From positions 1 through 64,000 of the forward strand of contig NZ_JACIFA010000010.1 of the NCBI RefSeq assembly GCF_014197135.1: a stretch of DNA of 64,000 bases, written 5' to 3'. Shown here piece after piece: positions 8,081 through 17,308 of the stretch (positions are counted from its first letter, which is position 1; every line of letters begins with the position of its first letter). The stretch is from Sphingomonas zeae (GTDB lineage Bacteria; Pseudomonadota; Alphaproteobacteria; Sphingomonadales; Sphingomonadaceae). Under the pieces are notes generated by a model. The model saw nothing but the letters and a program-made list of their open reading frames with translations. It ran no database searches and was not told the DNA's origin. The translations under genes were made by a program, and so were the position numbers.

Positions 8081-8112
8081 GAATCATAGAATCATTAGAA
8101 TCTTAGAATCAC
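8081..8112 (+). repeat. AT-rich repeats, likely DNA unwinding element
   Basis: Four short direct repeats of the form GAATC(A/T)TA lie in tandem just beyond the iteron array. AT-rich direct repeats adjacent to iterons are where the strands first melt in Rep_3 origins. Confidence 0.6.
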
Positions 8113-8431
8113 CCCGACGCTGCGCGCCGGGCGTTTTTATAGATGGGGTTTTAGGAAGGAAGTGATTCGGTAGTGCCCGATGGCCAGCGGCAGCAGCTAT
8201 CGCACACCCAGATCCCGTTCATCGGTCGCGACCAGTTCGTCCGCCAAGGTCAACCGCCAACCCGCGAGCCGGGAATGGCTGTTCCGTCCCTGGCTATCCC
8301 TCCAACTGGGGGGATAGGAGCCCAGGTCCTGCTACCGTACCGTGCGGCCCAAGGCAGCTCAGCAGTCATATGGCGTGCGAAATCCGATCGTTTGCTCATT
8401 CATGCTTGCTCAGCGCCAAGCTGGAGGCACC

Positions 8432-8752
8432 ATGATCAACTTCGCAAAGTTCGAGATTATAGGGCGGATCGGGGAAATCGACGCCAAACCCATGGTCACC
8501 AATGTCTCGGTCTGCGCGAATTACCGCCGCCGTGGTGAAGGCGATGAATGGATCGAGGACAGCTACTGGAACCGCGTCGTGATCTTCAGTGAGGGGCAGA
8601 GGAAGTATATCGAAGAGCGTGTCCATGTCGGCGATCTCGTCCGGGTAGCGGGCCGGCTGCGCGACAGTTCCTACGAGCGTGATGGTACGACCCATTACAC
8701 GACAGACCGGATCGTCGAGGAATTCGGTGTCCTCGCACCAAAATCAGCATAG
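8432..8752 (+). CDS. single-stranded DNA-binding protein, short form
   Basis: A 106-residue SSB-type OB-fold protein. The ATG is chosen because GGAGG precedes it by 6 bases; longer in-frame versions start in unlikely sequence. Recognisable SSB elements are the opening INFAKFEIIGRIGEID, the DSYWNRVVIF strand and VGDLVRVAGRLRDSSY. The usual C-terminal acidic tip that recruits DNA-processing partners is missing (it ends APKSA), unlike the second SSB at 24419. It opens the rightward DNA-processing module. Confidence 0.85.
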   Translation: MINFAKFEIIGRIGEIDAKPMVTNVSVCANYRRRGEGDEWIEDSYWNRVVIFSEGQRKYIEERVHVGDLVRVAGRLRDSSYERDGTTHYTTDRIVEEFGVLAPKSA

Positions 8753-8758
8753 CGCCGC

Positions 8759-8789
8759 GAAGAGGGGAGGGAGCAGGCCGGGTTTGCGC
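8759..8789 (+). promoter_or_regulatory. purine-rich leader element, copy 1 (divergent)
   Basis: GAAGAGGGGAGGGAGC followed by a short CCGG hairpin, in the 62-base gap before the Toprim gene. It resembles the purine blocks at 9714, 14139 and 18287, but the TTCG and GGTG parts are not conserved here. Confidence 0.4.
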
Positions 8790-8814
8790 TTCCGGTTCGA
8801 GAAGGAGTTTCCCT

Positions 8815-9714
8815 ATGCCTGCCTCTTTAGATGCAGCAACCCGCGCAAAGCAGATCGTCGAACGTCTGGGCGGCCGATGGGCAGGCTCCCACGGTGAATG
8901 TCGATGCCCTGCCCATGATGATCGATCGCCAAGCCTCTCCGTGCGCTTGGGAACGAAGGCCATCCTGTTCAAATGCTTTGCCGGCTGTACCCCAATCGAC
9001 ATCCTGAAGGCGCTCGATCGGCAAGGTCTCCATGACCGCGCGCCCGTCCACGTCGAACCGCGGCCGCCTGCTCGCGATCTGAGCGGTCTCGCCAAGACCT
9101 TATGGCACCGCAGCGTTGCGATCGATGGTACGCTTGCCGAAACCTATCTCAGCGCCCGAGGCGTGTTCACCCCGACACCGGAGTTGCGGTTCAATCCCAC
9201 TACGATCATTGGGAAGGGTAAGGATCGCCGAAGTCTGCCGGCGATGATTGCCGCCGTGAAAAACGAACTCGGATTGGTCGCGGTCCATCGCACGTTCCTG
9301 GATCCCGCCGACATCCTGCATCGCCCGTTTCGTAAGCCGAAGCTTGCGCTGGGGCTGCTGGGGTCGGGCAGTGTGCAATTCGCCGCACCGCAGGACACCC
9401 TTGGTTTGGCCGAAGGGATCGAAGATGCCTTATCAGCGCGCGACTGGTTCGACTTGCCAGTCTGGGCGGTGCTCGGCGCCGAGCGCTACGCCCATGTCGG
9501 CATACCCTCGAGCGTCAGACGGGTGATCGTATTCGGGCAGCGCAATGAGGCGGCGCGGACATGCTTTGAGCGCGCCTACGACCATCTATCTGCCAGCGGC
9601 CGCCAGGTCGAACATTGTCTCCCAAAGGATCATGACGACTGGAATGACGCCCTGCGCGACAGGCTTGCCCGCAACTCGGTCCCCAGGTCCGAGCTGCTGA
9701 CCCAGCCAATGTAG
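8815..9714 (+). CDS. Toprim-domain primase-like protein
   Basis: A 299-residue protein with a primase-type zinc-binding start (GECRCPAHDD...LFKCFAGC, about residues 27-57) and a C-terminal Toprim fold (LGLAEGIEDALSA, the Glu-containing strand, then VIVFGQRNEAA). The DxD part of a standard Toprim is changed to GQRNEA, which is also seen in some plasmid and phage Toprim_3 proteins. AAGGAG precedes the start. It probably helps prime or process single strands of incoming plasmid DNA together with the neighbouring SSB. The fold call is good; the reaction is inferred. Confidence 0.82.
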   Translation: MPASLDAATRAKQIVERLGGRWAGSHGECRCPAHDDRSPSLSVRLGTKAILFKCFAGCTPIDILKALDRQGLHDRAPVHVEPRPPARDLSGLAKTLWHRSVAIDGTLAETYLSARGVFTPTPELRFNPTTIIGKGKDRRSLPAMIAAVKNELGLVAVHRTFLDPADILHRPFRKPKLALGLLGSGSVQFAAPQDTLGLAEGIEDALSARDWFDLPVWAVLGAERYAHVGIPSSVRRVIVFGQRNEAARTCFERAYDHLSASGRQVEHCLPKDHDDWNDALRDRLARNSVPRSELLTQPM

Positions 9715-9771
9715 AGAGGAGAGGGGGCCTTCGGCGGGGTGGCCCGGTGCTGATCATCGGGCGACACCAAG
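9714..9771 (+). promoter_or_regulatory. purine-rich structured leader, copy 2
   Basis: GAGAGGAGAGGGGGCCTTCG followed by GGCGGGGTG and a hairpin (GCCCG at about 9741, CGGGC at about 9758) closed by GGTG/CACC, then AAGGAG. The first 24 bases are nearly identical to the copy at 18287. It precedes the helicase/methylase gene and begins at the last base of the Toprim stop codon. Confidence 0.6.
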
Positions 9772-9781
9772 GAGCCCCATC

Positions 9782-12700
9782 ATGTCCGCTACTGCCTCCG
9801 CCATTGCTGAACTCGACTTCTCCGATCCTGCCATCACCGCCGCGCGCGAAATCGCGGCTAAAATCGCGACCAATATTTCCATCGATCGTCCCGCGCTGAT
9901 CGGCGTCATGACCCGGGCCTATGGCTCGACACCCGCGAGCGGGGACTGGTCGATCCGTGACGCCTATGATGTGCTCGAACTGGGGCAGGTGCTCTTCCTT
10001 TCTGGGAGCACATTGCCGGACGCGGCACCGGCTCAGCTTGCGCTTGTCGCCGCCATGGTCGCGCGCCTGCCGGTTCATAGCGTACGCAGCGAGAAGCAGA
10101 TTGATCTCCAGCAATTCTCGACCCCGGCATCGATCGCCCTGATCGCGACGCGGCTCGCCGGTATCGGCGAGCGCGACGTCGTGCTCGAACCCTCGGCAGG
10201 AACCGGCCTGCTCGCCATCTTCGCCCGTCGTGCACAGGCTCGTCTGATCCTCAACGAGATTGATCCCTGGCGCCGGACCATGCTCGCGGCCGCTTATCCC
10301 GATGCACGCATCTTCGGCCATGACGGTGAGGTCATTGACGACCTCCTCCCCGTCGATCTGGTGCCGGATGTCATTCTCATCAATCCGCCCTTCTCGCGCA
10401 GCGAGGGTCGCGGCCGTGATCGGGTTGCCGGCCTTCGCCACCTGCGTTCTGCCCTCACGCGCCTGCGCCAGGGTGGTCGCTGTGTCGCAATCCTTCCCAC
10501 CCGCGTTGATCCGCAATCGAGTGAATGGAAGATCGCGACGGCCGGTTCTACGCTCGTCCGCCAGATCGAATTGCCAGCGTCTGCCTATGCGCGGCACGGT
10601 ACGACACAAGCTGTCCAGCTTCTCCTCCTGCACAAGGGCGTCGAAGGCGTCCCGGCCAGTGCGATCGCCTGCGCCACCGTGGACGAAGCCCTCGACGCCT
10701 GTTCCTTTCACCCTGTGCCGAATGCAGCAACGCCGTCCATACGCCCGGGCCGGGTGGTTTCGCGGCCGTCAGCTCTGCTCGCCGGCGCACGCCGTGGCGC
10801 GATCAAGCCCTTGGTGCCGAGGCGCATCGACGTAGCTGTCCCGGCGGAACCCATCGCATTCGAGGTGCTCGAGGCTCCCGCGCCGGTTGGTGAACCCTCC
10901 GGGCTCTACCTTCCCTATCGACCGAGCCGGATCGACCTGGCAGCAGCGCGGCCCCACCCGACAGCACTCGTGGAATCGATCGCCATGGGTTCGATTGCAG
11001 CCCCTAAGACACGCTATGCACCGATCCTGCCGCCCAGATTGCTCGCCGAGAACATTCTTTCGGATGCGCAGGTCGAGACCGTTATCTACGCGGGCGCTGC
11101 GTTCGAGCGAGATCTTCCGGGCCGATTCCTGACCAAGGACGAAGGTCTCACATTGACGCCCGACGAAGCGGGCAGCAGGGTTCGCACCGGCTTCTTCCTG
11201 GGCGATGGCACCGGGGCGGGCAAGGGCCGCCAGGTCGCAGCGATCTTGCTCGACCAGTGGCTGCGCGGCCGCCGCAAGCATGTCTGGATCTCCAAGACCG
11301 AAACGCTGCTCGAAGATGCCCGTCGTGATTGGGTTGCGGTCGGCGGTCTGGCGCTCGACCTCCAGCATCTCAACCAGTGGAAGCTTGGAACGGCGATCGG
11401 GGCCAGTGAGGGCGTGCTCTTCCTCACCTATGCTACCTTACGGTCGAGCAGGGGCGACAAGGGCACGCGCCTCAAGCAGATCACCGACTGGCTAGGTGAC
11501 GATTATGAGGGGATGATCGTCTTCGACGAAGCTCATGAGATGGCCGGGGTCGCGGGCGGGGAAGGGCGGTTCGGCACCTCCAAGGGATCCGAGCAGGGCA
11601 TCGCGGGCGTCCGGTTGCAAAATCTCCTCCCCCGCGCCCGGGTTCTCTACGTGTCCGCAACGGGGGCCTCGGACGTCAACAATTTGGCCTATGCTACTCG
11701 GCTTGGCCTGTGGGGGCCGGGGACGGCCTTCTCCGACCGCCGCGATTTCGTCGAAAGCCTGCGCCGGGGCGGCATCGCCGCAATGGAGTTGATTGCACGC
11801 GATCTGAAGGCACAGGGTCTCTATGCGGCGCGGGCGCTCAGTTTCGCTGGCGTCGAATATGACATTCTCGAACATCAGCTAACCCCGGACCAGATCGCTA
11901 TCTACGATGCCTATGCGGACGCCTGGGGTATCATTCACCGCAACCTGCAGGCCGCGCTCGACGCGACCCGTATCACCGACAGCTTCAGCAAATCGACCTA
12001 TAATGGCGGCGCCAAGGCTGCGGCGATCTCGATCTTCGAATCGACCAAGCAGCGCTTCTTTGCCCAGCTTCTGATTTCTCTGAAGCTGCCATCGCTGATC
12101 CCCTCCATTCATGCCGATCTCGCGCGCGGCGATTGTGTGGTGATCCAGCTCGTCTCGACGGCCGAGGCGATGCTCGATCGGACACTTGCCGCCCTTGATG
12201 CCGAAGCGAGGGCAAATCTCGATATCGAATTGTCGCCGCGCGAATTCCTCATGGACTATCTGAGCGCGGCGTTTCCGACCCGGCAGATGCGAACCTTAAC
12301 CGACGATTCGGGCAACGTGCGGTCCGAGCCAATGATCGACGAAGACGGGCGACCTATTCACAGCCAGGAGGCACTGCGGATGCGCGAACAGCTTCTGGAA
12401 GAGCTGTGCGCTCTCCCGGTCGTAGGCTCCGCGCTGGATCATATCATCGGCCATTTTGGGGTCGATCAGGTTGCCGAGGTCACTGGACGATCGCGCCGCA
12501 TCGTGGCTGACGCGCGTGGTGGACAGCGTCTCGAAAGCCGGTCCCCGCGCAGCAACCTTGCCGAGACGGATGCTTTCATGCGCGGCGCCAAGCGCATCCT
12601 GATCTTCTCGGATGCCGGCGGCACTGGCCGCAGCTATCACGCCAGCCTCGCGGCCGAGAATCAGAGCCGCCGCATTCACTATCTGCTCGAGCCGGGCTGG

Positions 12701-14002
12701 AGGGCTGACGCCGCGATCCAAGGCCTGGGACGTACCCACCGTACCCATCAGGCCTCTGCACCGCTGTTTCGCCCGGTATCAACCGATTGTCGGGGCGAAC
12801 GCCGCTTCATTTCGACGATCGCGCGACGGCTCGACAGCCTGGGCGCACTCACCCGCGGGCAGCGTCAGACCGGCGGGCAGGGTCTGTTCAATCCCCGCGA
12901 CAATCTGGAATCGGATTTCGCCAAGGACTCGCTCGTCACTTGGTTCCGACTGCTCTTCGCCGGCAAGCTCGCCTCGACCAGCTTCACAGAATTTCAGGCG
13001 CAAACCGGTCTCAACCTGGAAGGGGAGGGCGGTGGCATGGTCGAAGATCTTCCGCCCATCCAGCGCTGGCTAAACCGAATCCTTGCGCTCAGGATCAGCC
13101 TGCAGAACGCGATCTTCGACGAGTATCTCGGCCTGATCGAGGCCCGGATCGAAGCGGCGCGGGAAGCCGGTACGCTCGATGTCGGCGTCGAGACGATCGA
13201 TGCCGAGCGGATCACCATCCTCGATCGGACCTGTATCAGGGAAGATCCGGTGAGCGGGGCCGTCACGGAAATCCTGCGGCTCGAGACCGAGCAGCGCTAT
13301 CGTCCGGTCACACGCGACCGTGTCGAATGGCTGCTACAGGACGGCGAGAGCCGATGCGTGGTGAACCGTCGCTCGGGCAAAGCCGCCATCTGCAGCGCCA
13401 CCCATTCGCTCACCGATGAGGATGGCCAGCTCGTCAAGCGATGGGAGCTAGTCCGTCCAGCCCGGACCGAGCGTCACCGTCAGGACCTGTTTCTCGAAAC
13501 GCTGTGGGAGGATGCGGATGCCGAGGAATTTGCGAAGCTCTGGGATCAAGAGGTCGAGGAACTGCGACACCGCACGCGAACCGAGACGATCTACCTCGTC
13601 ACCGGCCTCCTCCTCCCCGTCTGGGGCAAGCTTCCCGACGATCATGTCCAGGTCTGGCGCCTGAAGACTGAAGATGGGCAGTCACTGCTTGGCCGTCTCA
13701 TCCCCGCGCCGATGGTTTCCAAGATCAGCAGCGCGTTCGGCGTGGCGGGCGGCATCGAGATCGCACCGACCGATATCGTCCGGCACGTACTCGATTGCGG
13801 CGGTGTGGAGCCGGTCGGTGCATATCATCTCAAGCGCAGTCTCGTGGCGGGCGAGCAGCGCCTCGAGCTGATCGACTGGCCTCCAAGCCGCCTCGCTGAA
13901 CTCAAGGCGCTGGGCTGCTTCTCCGAGATCATCGCCTATCGCACCCGACTGTTCCTGCCGCCCACCCGCGCGGCCGATATCCTGGCGCGCATCGCTGCCT
14001 GA
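9782..14002 (+). CDS. strawberry-notch-like helicase with N-terminal DNA methylase domain
   Basis: A 1406-residue plasmid protein. The N-terminal part is an N6-adenine-type methyltransferase: SAM site VLEPSAGTGLLAIF (about 134-147) and catalytic ILINPPFS (about 197-204). The central SNF2-like strawberry-notch ATPase has GTGAGKGRQ as Walker A (about 476), VFDEAHEM (about 580), SATGASD (about 625) and motif VI in GLGRTHRTH (about 981). The C-terminal about 350 residues have no recognised domain. Such giant fusions are frequent on conjugative plasmids and ICEs, and may protect or remodel incoming DNA; that role is inferred. It sits between the Toprim and ParB-like genes, each gap carrying a repeated leader. 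Confidence 0.92.
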   Translation: MSATASAIAELDFSDPAITAAREIAAKIATNISIDRPALIGVMTRAYGSTPASGDWSIRDAYDVLELGQVLFLSGSTLPDAAPAQLALVAAMVARLPVHSVRSEKQIDLQQFSTPASIALIATRLAGIGERDVVLEPSAGTGLLAIFARRAQARLILNEIDPWRRTMLAAAYPDARIFGHDGEVIDDLLPVDLVPDVILINPPFSRSEGRGRDRVAGLRHLRSALTRLRQGGRCVAILPTRVDPQSSEWKIATAGSTLVRQIELPASAYARHGTTQAVQLLLLHKGVEGVPASAIACATVDEALDACSFHPVPNAATPSIRPGRVVSRPSALLAGARRGAIKPLVPRRIDVAVPAEPIAFEVLEAPAPVGEPSGLYLPYRPSRIDLAAARPHPTALVESIAMGSIAAPKTRYAPILPPRLLAENILSDAQVETVIYAGAAFERDLPGRFLTKDEGLTLTPDEAGSRVRTGFFLGDGTGAGKGRQVAAILLDQWLRGRRKHVWISKTETLLEDARRDWVAVGGLALDLQHLNQWKLGTAIGASEGVLFLTYATLRSSRGDKGTRLKQITDWLGDDYEGMIVFDEAHEMAGVAGGEGRFGTSKGSEQGIAGVRLQNLLPRARVLYVSATGASDVNNLAYATRLGLWGPGTAFSDRRDFVESLRRGGIAAMELIARDLKAQGLYAARALSFAGVEYDILEHQLTPDQIAIYDAYADAWGIIHRNLQAALDATRITDSFSKSTYNGGAKAAAISIFESTKQRFFAQLLISLKLPSLIPSIHADLARGDCVVIQLVSTAEAMLDRTLAALDAEARANLDIELSPREFLMDYLSAAFPTRQMRTLTDDSGNVRSEPMIDEDGRPIHSQEALRMREQLLEELCALPVVGSALDHIIGHFGVDQVAEVTGRSRRIVADARGGQRLESRSPRSNLAETDAFMRGAKRILIFSDAGGTGRSYHASLAAENQSRRIHYLLEPGWRADAAIQGLGRTHRTHQASAPLFRPVSTDCRGERRFISTIARRLDSLGALTRGQRQTGGQGLFNPRDNLESDFAKDSLVTWFRLLFAGKLASTSFTEFQAQTGLNLEGEGGGMVEDLPPIQRWLNRILALRISLQNAIFDEYLGLIEARIEAAREAGTLDVGVETIDAERITILDRTCIREDPVSGAVTEILRLETEQRYRPVTRDRVEWLLQDGESRCVVNRRSGKAAICSATHSLTDEDGQLVKRWELVRPARTERHRQDLFLETLWEDADAEEFAKLWDQEVEELRHRTRTETIYLVTGLLLPVWGKLPDDHVQVWRLKTEDGQSLLGRLIPAPMVSKISSAFGVAGGIEIAPTDIVRHVLDCGGVEPVGAYHLKRSLVAGEQRLELIDWPPSRLAELKALGCFSEIIAYRTRLFLPPTRAADILARIAA

Positions 14003-14009
14003 TCTTCTC

Positions 14010-14068
14010 GGCGACGATCACGAGTGCCGCGCCGCAACAACCGGCGAGGCAAGGCCGTGATCGTCGCC
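14010..14068. other. long inverted repeat downstream of the helicase gene
   Basis: GGCGACGATCACG (14010-14022) and CGTGATCGTCGCC (14056-14068) are perfect 13-base arms around 33 bases that can themselves partly pair. There is no T-run, so this is not a simple terminator. A protein-binding cruciform, RNA-processing site or single-strand hairpin are all possible. Confidence 0.55.
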
Positions 14069-14138
14069 ACATTGGTCCCATCGCGCAGTGAATGGCGCGG
14101 GGCCGCGCGCCTTCGACCATCCTGATCACCCTTCTTGT

Positions 14139-14206
14139 GAGAGGGGAGGGGGCTTCGCCTTGGTGGGCCTGATGAGCAGGTCCCGAGCGCGGAACGCTGG
14201 CGCTCG
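14139..14206 (+). promoter_or_regulatory. purine-rich structured leader, copy 3
   Basis: GAGAGGGGAGGGGGCTTCGC, then TTGGTG, a GGGCC/GGTCC hairpin and a second hairpin (CGAGCGC/GCGCTCG at about 14184-14206), ending at the GGAG ribosome site of the ParB-like gene. It shares the purine block, TTCG and GGTG with copies 2 and 4, while the hairpin bases differ. Confidence 0.6.
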
Positions 14207-14227
14207 TCTCTCCTACGGAGAAATAAG

Positions 14228-16273
14228 ATGATCCAATCTGTCAAAGTGAAGAACCTGTCCCTTTCCAAGGACAATGTTCGCAAGAGCAATCGCGACCTCG
14301 ATATCGAGTCCTTCGCTGCCACCATCGCGGCGCACGGGCTGCTGCAGAATCTCGTGGTCACTCCCCTGAAGAAGAACGGCCATTTCACGGTCAAGGCCGG
14401 TGGGCGTCGCCTGCGCGCGCTCCAGCATCTGATCGCGACGGGTGTCCTGCCCGCTGATCATGAAGTTCCAGCCTTGGTCCTGGCTGACGATGCCGACAGC
14501 ACCGAGGCGAGCCTCGCGGAGAATTTCGGCCGCCTGCCAATGAACCCTGCGGACGAAGCGACCGCATTCAATCACTTCATCGACAAGGGCGCGTCGGCCG
14601 AAGACGTCGCCAAGCGGTTCGGCGTGACCACCCGCTTTGTCGAGCAGCGCGTTCGCCTCGCGGAACTGGCACCCTGTATCTTCCAGGCGCTCGCTGCCGG
14701 TGAAATCAGTCTGGGCGTCGCACAGGCCTATGCGGTCACCGGCGATACCGACCGCCAGGCGCGGGTCTTCGAACAGATGCAGTCTGCCTATTACGGCAAT
14801 CAGCCCGACAATATCCGGCGTGCGATCCTGAACGGCACCGTCAAGGCGAACGACGCCAAGGCGCGCTTTGTCGGCCGGGATGCCTATCTCGCCGCCGGCG
14901 GCCGCATCGAGGGCGACCTGTTCGCCTCCAAGGGCGACGAGAACTGGATCGATGTCGAGCTCCTGGAGGATCTGGCGGCACAGAAGCTCGAAGCCGCTGC
15001 CGCCGAACTGGCCGAGTCCCAGGGTCTCGCATTCGTCACGCCCGTGGCGGCGACGCATGTGCCCTACGATACCGAACGGCAGCTTCACGAATATCATGCC
15101 ACTGCCCGCCCGCTGACGGAGGCCGAACAGGTCCGGGTCGAGGCCCTCGAGATGGAAAATGACACGCTGGTCGATCAGCTCGAAACGGAGCTGGCAGACG
15201 GCACCGAGGAGGCTGAGGCGGCAAACGCGCGGCTCGAAGAAATCGAACGTGAACTCGATGATCTCGATGCCGCCCGCAAGGTCGTCGACCCCGAGGTCCG
15301 CGCCCAGCTCGGCACGTTCGTCTATATCGGCGGCGACGGCGCTGTCCGCGTCCATACCCGCATGTTCAGTGAGAAGCCGGTGGTCGATCCGAACGCGCCT
15401 GTCGTCATCAGCCCGATTGGCGGGGAACGCGATGTGGTCGAGCAGCGGGTCAAGCTCAGCGCGACCCTGGTCGACGAGCTTGCCACCCAGCGGCGTCAGA
15501 TCCTCGTCGCCCATCTCGCAAGCGATCCGGCTCTCGCGCTCGATCTGACTATTTTCCTGATGGCGCAGGATGCCGTCTTCGCGAACAATTATGTCCGCAG
15601 TCACTCGACGCTGAAGGCATCGCCCTCGCAATTTCCGATCTTCGCTTTCCGTGATGAGGGCTCTCTTGCTTCGCAGACGATCGCCGATCAACGCCAAGCG
15701 CTCGATACCAGCTGGGCGGGGCACGACACGATGTCGGCGCGTTTCGATGCCTTCCGCGCGCTTGACGACGAAGCCCGTGGTGGCTGGGTCGCCTTCGTCA
15801 TCGCTCAGACGCTTGAGCCGACGCTGAATGCCGGTGATGGTGGTCGGCTCAACGGGTTCCACGATCACCTCGGCCGGATCCTCGACATCCAGGTCGAGCA
15901 GTGGTGGCGTCCGACGGCCGCAAACTTCTTCGGCCGGGTGAAGAAGGATATGATGCTGGACGCGCTGGAGGACATCGGCGGCCCGATCCTGCGCGGTCGC
16001 TACAAGGACGCCAAGAAGGGCGACCTTGCCACCACCTGCGAGGCGCTCTGCAATGGTCAGGGCATCGTCGAGGCCGAGATCCGCGAAAAGGCAACCGCCT
16101 GGCTGCCCGACGCCATGCGCTTCGATGCGATCGAAAAGCCGGAAAGCTATCCCGCCCGCTCCGTCTTCCTTGAGGCGGAGGATGAAGAGGATGTCGATGA
16201 CGCGCTGGACGGCGAGGGCGGTGAGCCGGTCGGCGATATCATGGACGACGATGATCTGAGCGAAGCGGCCTGA
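14228..16273 (+). CDS. large ParB/Srx-like DNA-binding protein
   Basis: A 681-residue ParB-superfamily protein. The ParB N-domain spans about residues 5-110 (LSLSKDNVRKS; GRRLRALQHL; ASLAENFGRLPMNPADEATAF), followed by a KorB-type helix-turn-helix (SAEDVAKRFGVTTRFVEQRVRLAELAP). A helical coiled region (about 295-350, rich in Glu) leads to a long C-terminal domain of unknown function ending in an acidic tail (EDEEDVDDALDGEGGE). No ParA gene is adjacent, so partition is unlikely. Similar orphan proteins in plasmid leading regions are thought to act on DNA during establishment. GGAG lies 8 bases before the ATG. Confidence 0.85.
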   Translation: MIQSVKVKNLSLSKDNVRKSNRDLDIESFAATIAAHGLLQNLVVTPLKKNGHFTVKAGGRRLRALQHLIATGVLPADHEVPALVLADDADSTEASLAENFGRLPMNPADEATAFNHFIDKGASAEDVAKRFGVTTRFVEQRVRLAELAPCIFQALAAGEISLGVAQAYAVTGDTDRQARVFEQMQSAYYGNQPDNIRRAILNGTVKANDAKARFVGRDAYLAAGGRIEGDLFASKGDENWIDVELLEDLAAQKLEAAAAELAESQGLAFVTPVAATHVPYDTERQLHEYHATARPLTEAEQVRVEALEMENDTLVDQLETELADGTEEAEAANARLEEIERELDDLDAARKVVDPEVRAQLGTFVYIGGDGAVRVHTRMFSEKPVVDPNAPVVISPIGGERDVVEQRVKLSATLVDELATQRRQILVAHLASDPALALDLTIFLMAQDAVFANNYVRSHSTLKASPSQFPIFAFRDEGSLASQTIADQRQALDTSWAGHDTMSARFDAFRALDDEARGGWVAFVIAQTLEPTLNAGDGGRLNGFHDHLGRILDIQVEQWWRPTAANFFGRVKKDMMLDALEDIGGPILRGRYKDAKKGDLATTCEALCNGQGIVEAEIREKATAWLPDAMRFDAIEKPESYPARSVFLEAEDEEDVDDALDGEGGEPVGDIMDDDDLSEAA

Positions 16274-16301
16274 CGTTCAGCCGACAGTTCGAGGCGACTT
16301 G

Positions 16302-16335
16302 GGGCGGTGCTCTTCGGAGTGCCGCCCTTTTTTTC
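16302..16335 (+). terminator. Rho-independent terminator with UUCG loop
   Basis: An 11-base stem (GGGCGGTGCTC / GAGTGCCGCCC, with two G-U pairs) around a TTCG tetraloop, followed by seven T residues. It lies 29 bases after the ParB-like stop and about 50 bases before ardC, so it ends that transcript or partly attenuates read-through into ardC. Confidence 0.85.
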
Positions 16336-16384
16336 ATGATCCGTCAGCCGTCGGGTCCGCCTCTTTTCAAATCGGAGATTGATC

Positions 16385-17308
16385 GTGGCCAAGACCACCG
16401 ACAAGCCATCGCCTGCCGACATCATCACGAGCACCATCATCGACCGGCTCGAAGCTGGCGTGCGACCGTGGGTGAAACCCTGGCGCCCCGGGCTCGGGGG
16501 TCGACCGCTGCGTGTGACTGGCGAACCCTATCGTGGCATCAACTGTTTCTGGCTATGGCTGGTGGCGGAGAGCGCCGGATATAGCGCTCGCACCTGGATG
16601 ACCTACAAGCAGGCTCAGGCGCTGGGTGGTCAGGTCCGCCAGGGCGAAAAATCCCAGTTCGCGATTTTCTACAAGACCTACACAAAGGAGGTCGCCTCGC
16701 CAGTTACGAGCGCCGTGACCGACGAGGTCCGGGCGATGCTGCGCAGCTATGCGGTCTTCAACGTCGATCAGATCGAGGGGCTGCCCGCCGACTATTATCC
16801 GAGCCGTGTCGCACTTGTCGCACCGGGTGACGTGCTGCCCGACCGGGCAGATCGGTTCGTGCGCGCACTTCCCGCGTCCGTGCAGGTTTGCGGTGACCGC
16901 GCCTTTTACGACCGGGTCGCCGACAGCATCACGATGCCGCCGATCGAGCTGTTCACGACGAAGGCCTATTGGGCATCTACGCTCGCGCACGAGGCCGGAC
17001 ACTGGACAGGCCATCCCGACCGTCTCGATCGCGAGTTCGGCAAGAAATTCGGCGACGACGCTTATGCGTTCGAGGAACTGTGCGCCGAGATGACCGCTGC
17101 GCTGCTCGGTGCTGATCTCGGACTACCAACCGCTCACCTTGATGACCATGCCAGCTACATCGCCTCATGGTTGCGGGTACTTAAGCGCGACAGTCGGGCG
17201 GTCATGACCGCTGCCGCCAAGGCGGAAGCGGCGGCGGGCTATCTGCTGCGTGCTACCGGTCTTGCCGATGCCCCTGATCGTGACGAGACCGTTCGTGAAG
17301 CGGCATGA
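16385..17308 (+). CDS. ardC: ArdC-like antirestriction protein
   Basis: A 307-residue ArdC/DUF1738-family protein. The N-terminal ssDNA-binding half starts ADIITSTIIDRLEAGVRPWVKPW, and the C-terminal half is a zincin-like metalloprotease with HEAGHWTGH (about 204-212) and a downstream Glu in FEELCAEMTAALL. ArdC proteins protect incoming plasmid DNA from host type I restriction. The start is taken as GTG at 16385, 8 bases after GGAG; an in-frame TTG two codons earlier is less likely. It overlaps the PP-loop gene by ATGA, so the two are translationally coupled. Confidence 0.92.
   Translation: MAKTTDKPSPADIITSTIIDRLEAGVRPWVKPWRPGLGGRPLRVTGEPYRGINCFWLWLVAESAGYSARTWMTYKQAQALGGQVRQGEKSQFAIFYKTYTKEVASPVTSAVTDEVRAMLRSYAVFNVDQIEGLPADYYPSRVALVAPGDVLPDRADRFVRALPASVQVCGDRAFYDRVADSITMPPIELFTTKAYWASTLAHEAGHWTGHPDRLDREFGKKFGDDAYAFEELCAEMTAALLGADLGLPTAHLDDHASYIASWLRVLKRDSRAVMTAAAKAEAAAGYLLRATGLADAPDRDETVREAA

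Larger units (their letters stand above)
7741..8160. other. oriV: iteron-type replication origin region (oriV)
   Basis: No gene is supported in the 720 bases between repA and the SSB gene. The region holds, in order, an operator-like inverted repeat, a lone iteron (7791-7811), a 100-base spacer, an array of five iteron-like repeats (7933-8042), and an AT-rich block of GAATC repeats (8081-8112). This is the classic order of an iteron-controlled theta origin next to a Rep_3 initiator gene. Confidence 0.8.

Noticed and set aside
8173-8538. Open frames upstream of and across the first SSB gene
   Set aside because: They have no ribosome site and run out of frame through the SSB coding sequence; a 45-codon frame at 8180 also lacks support.
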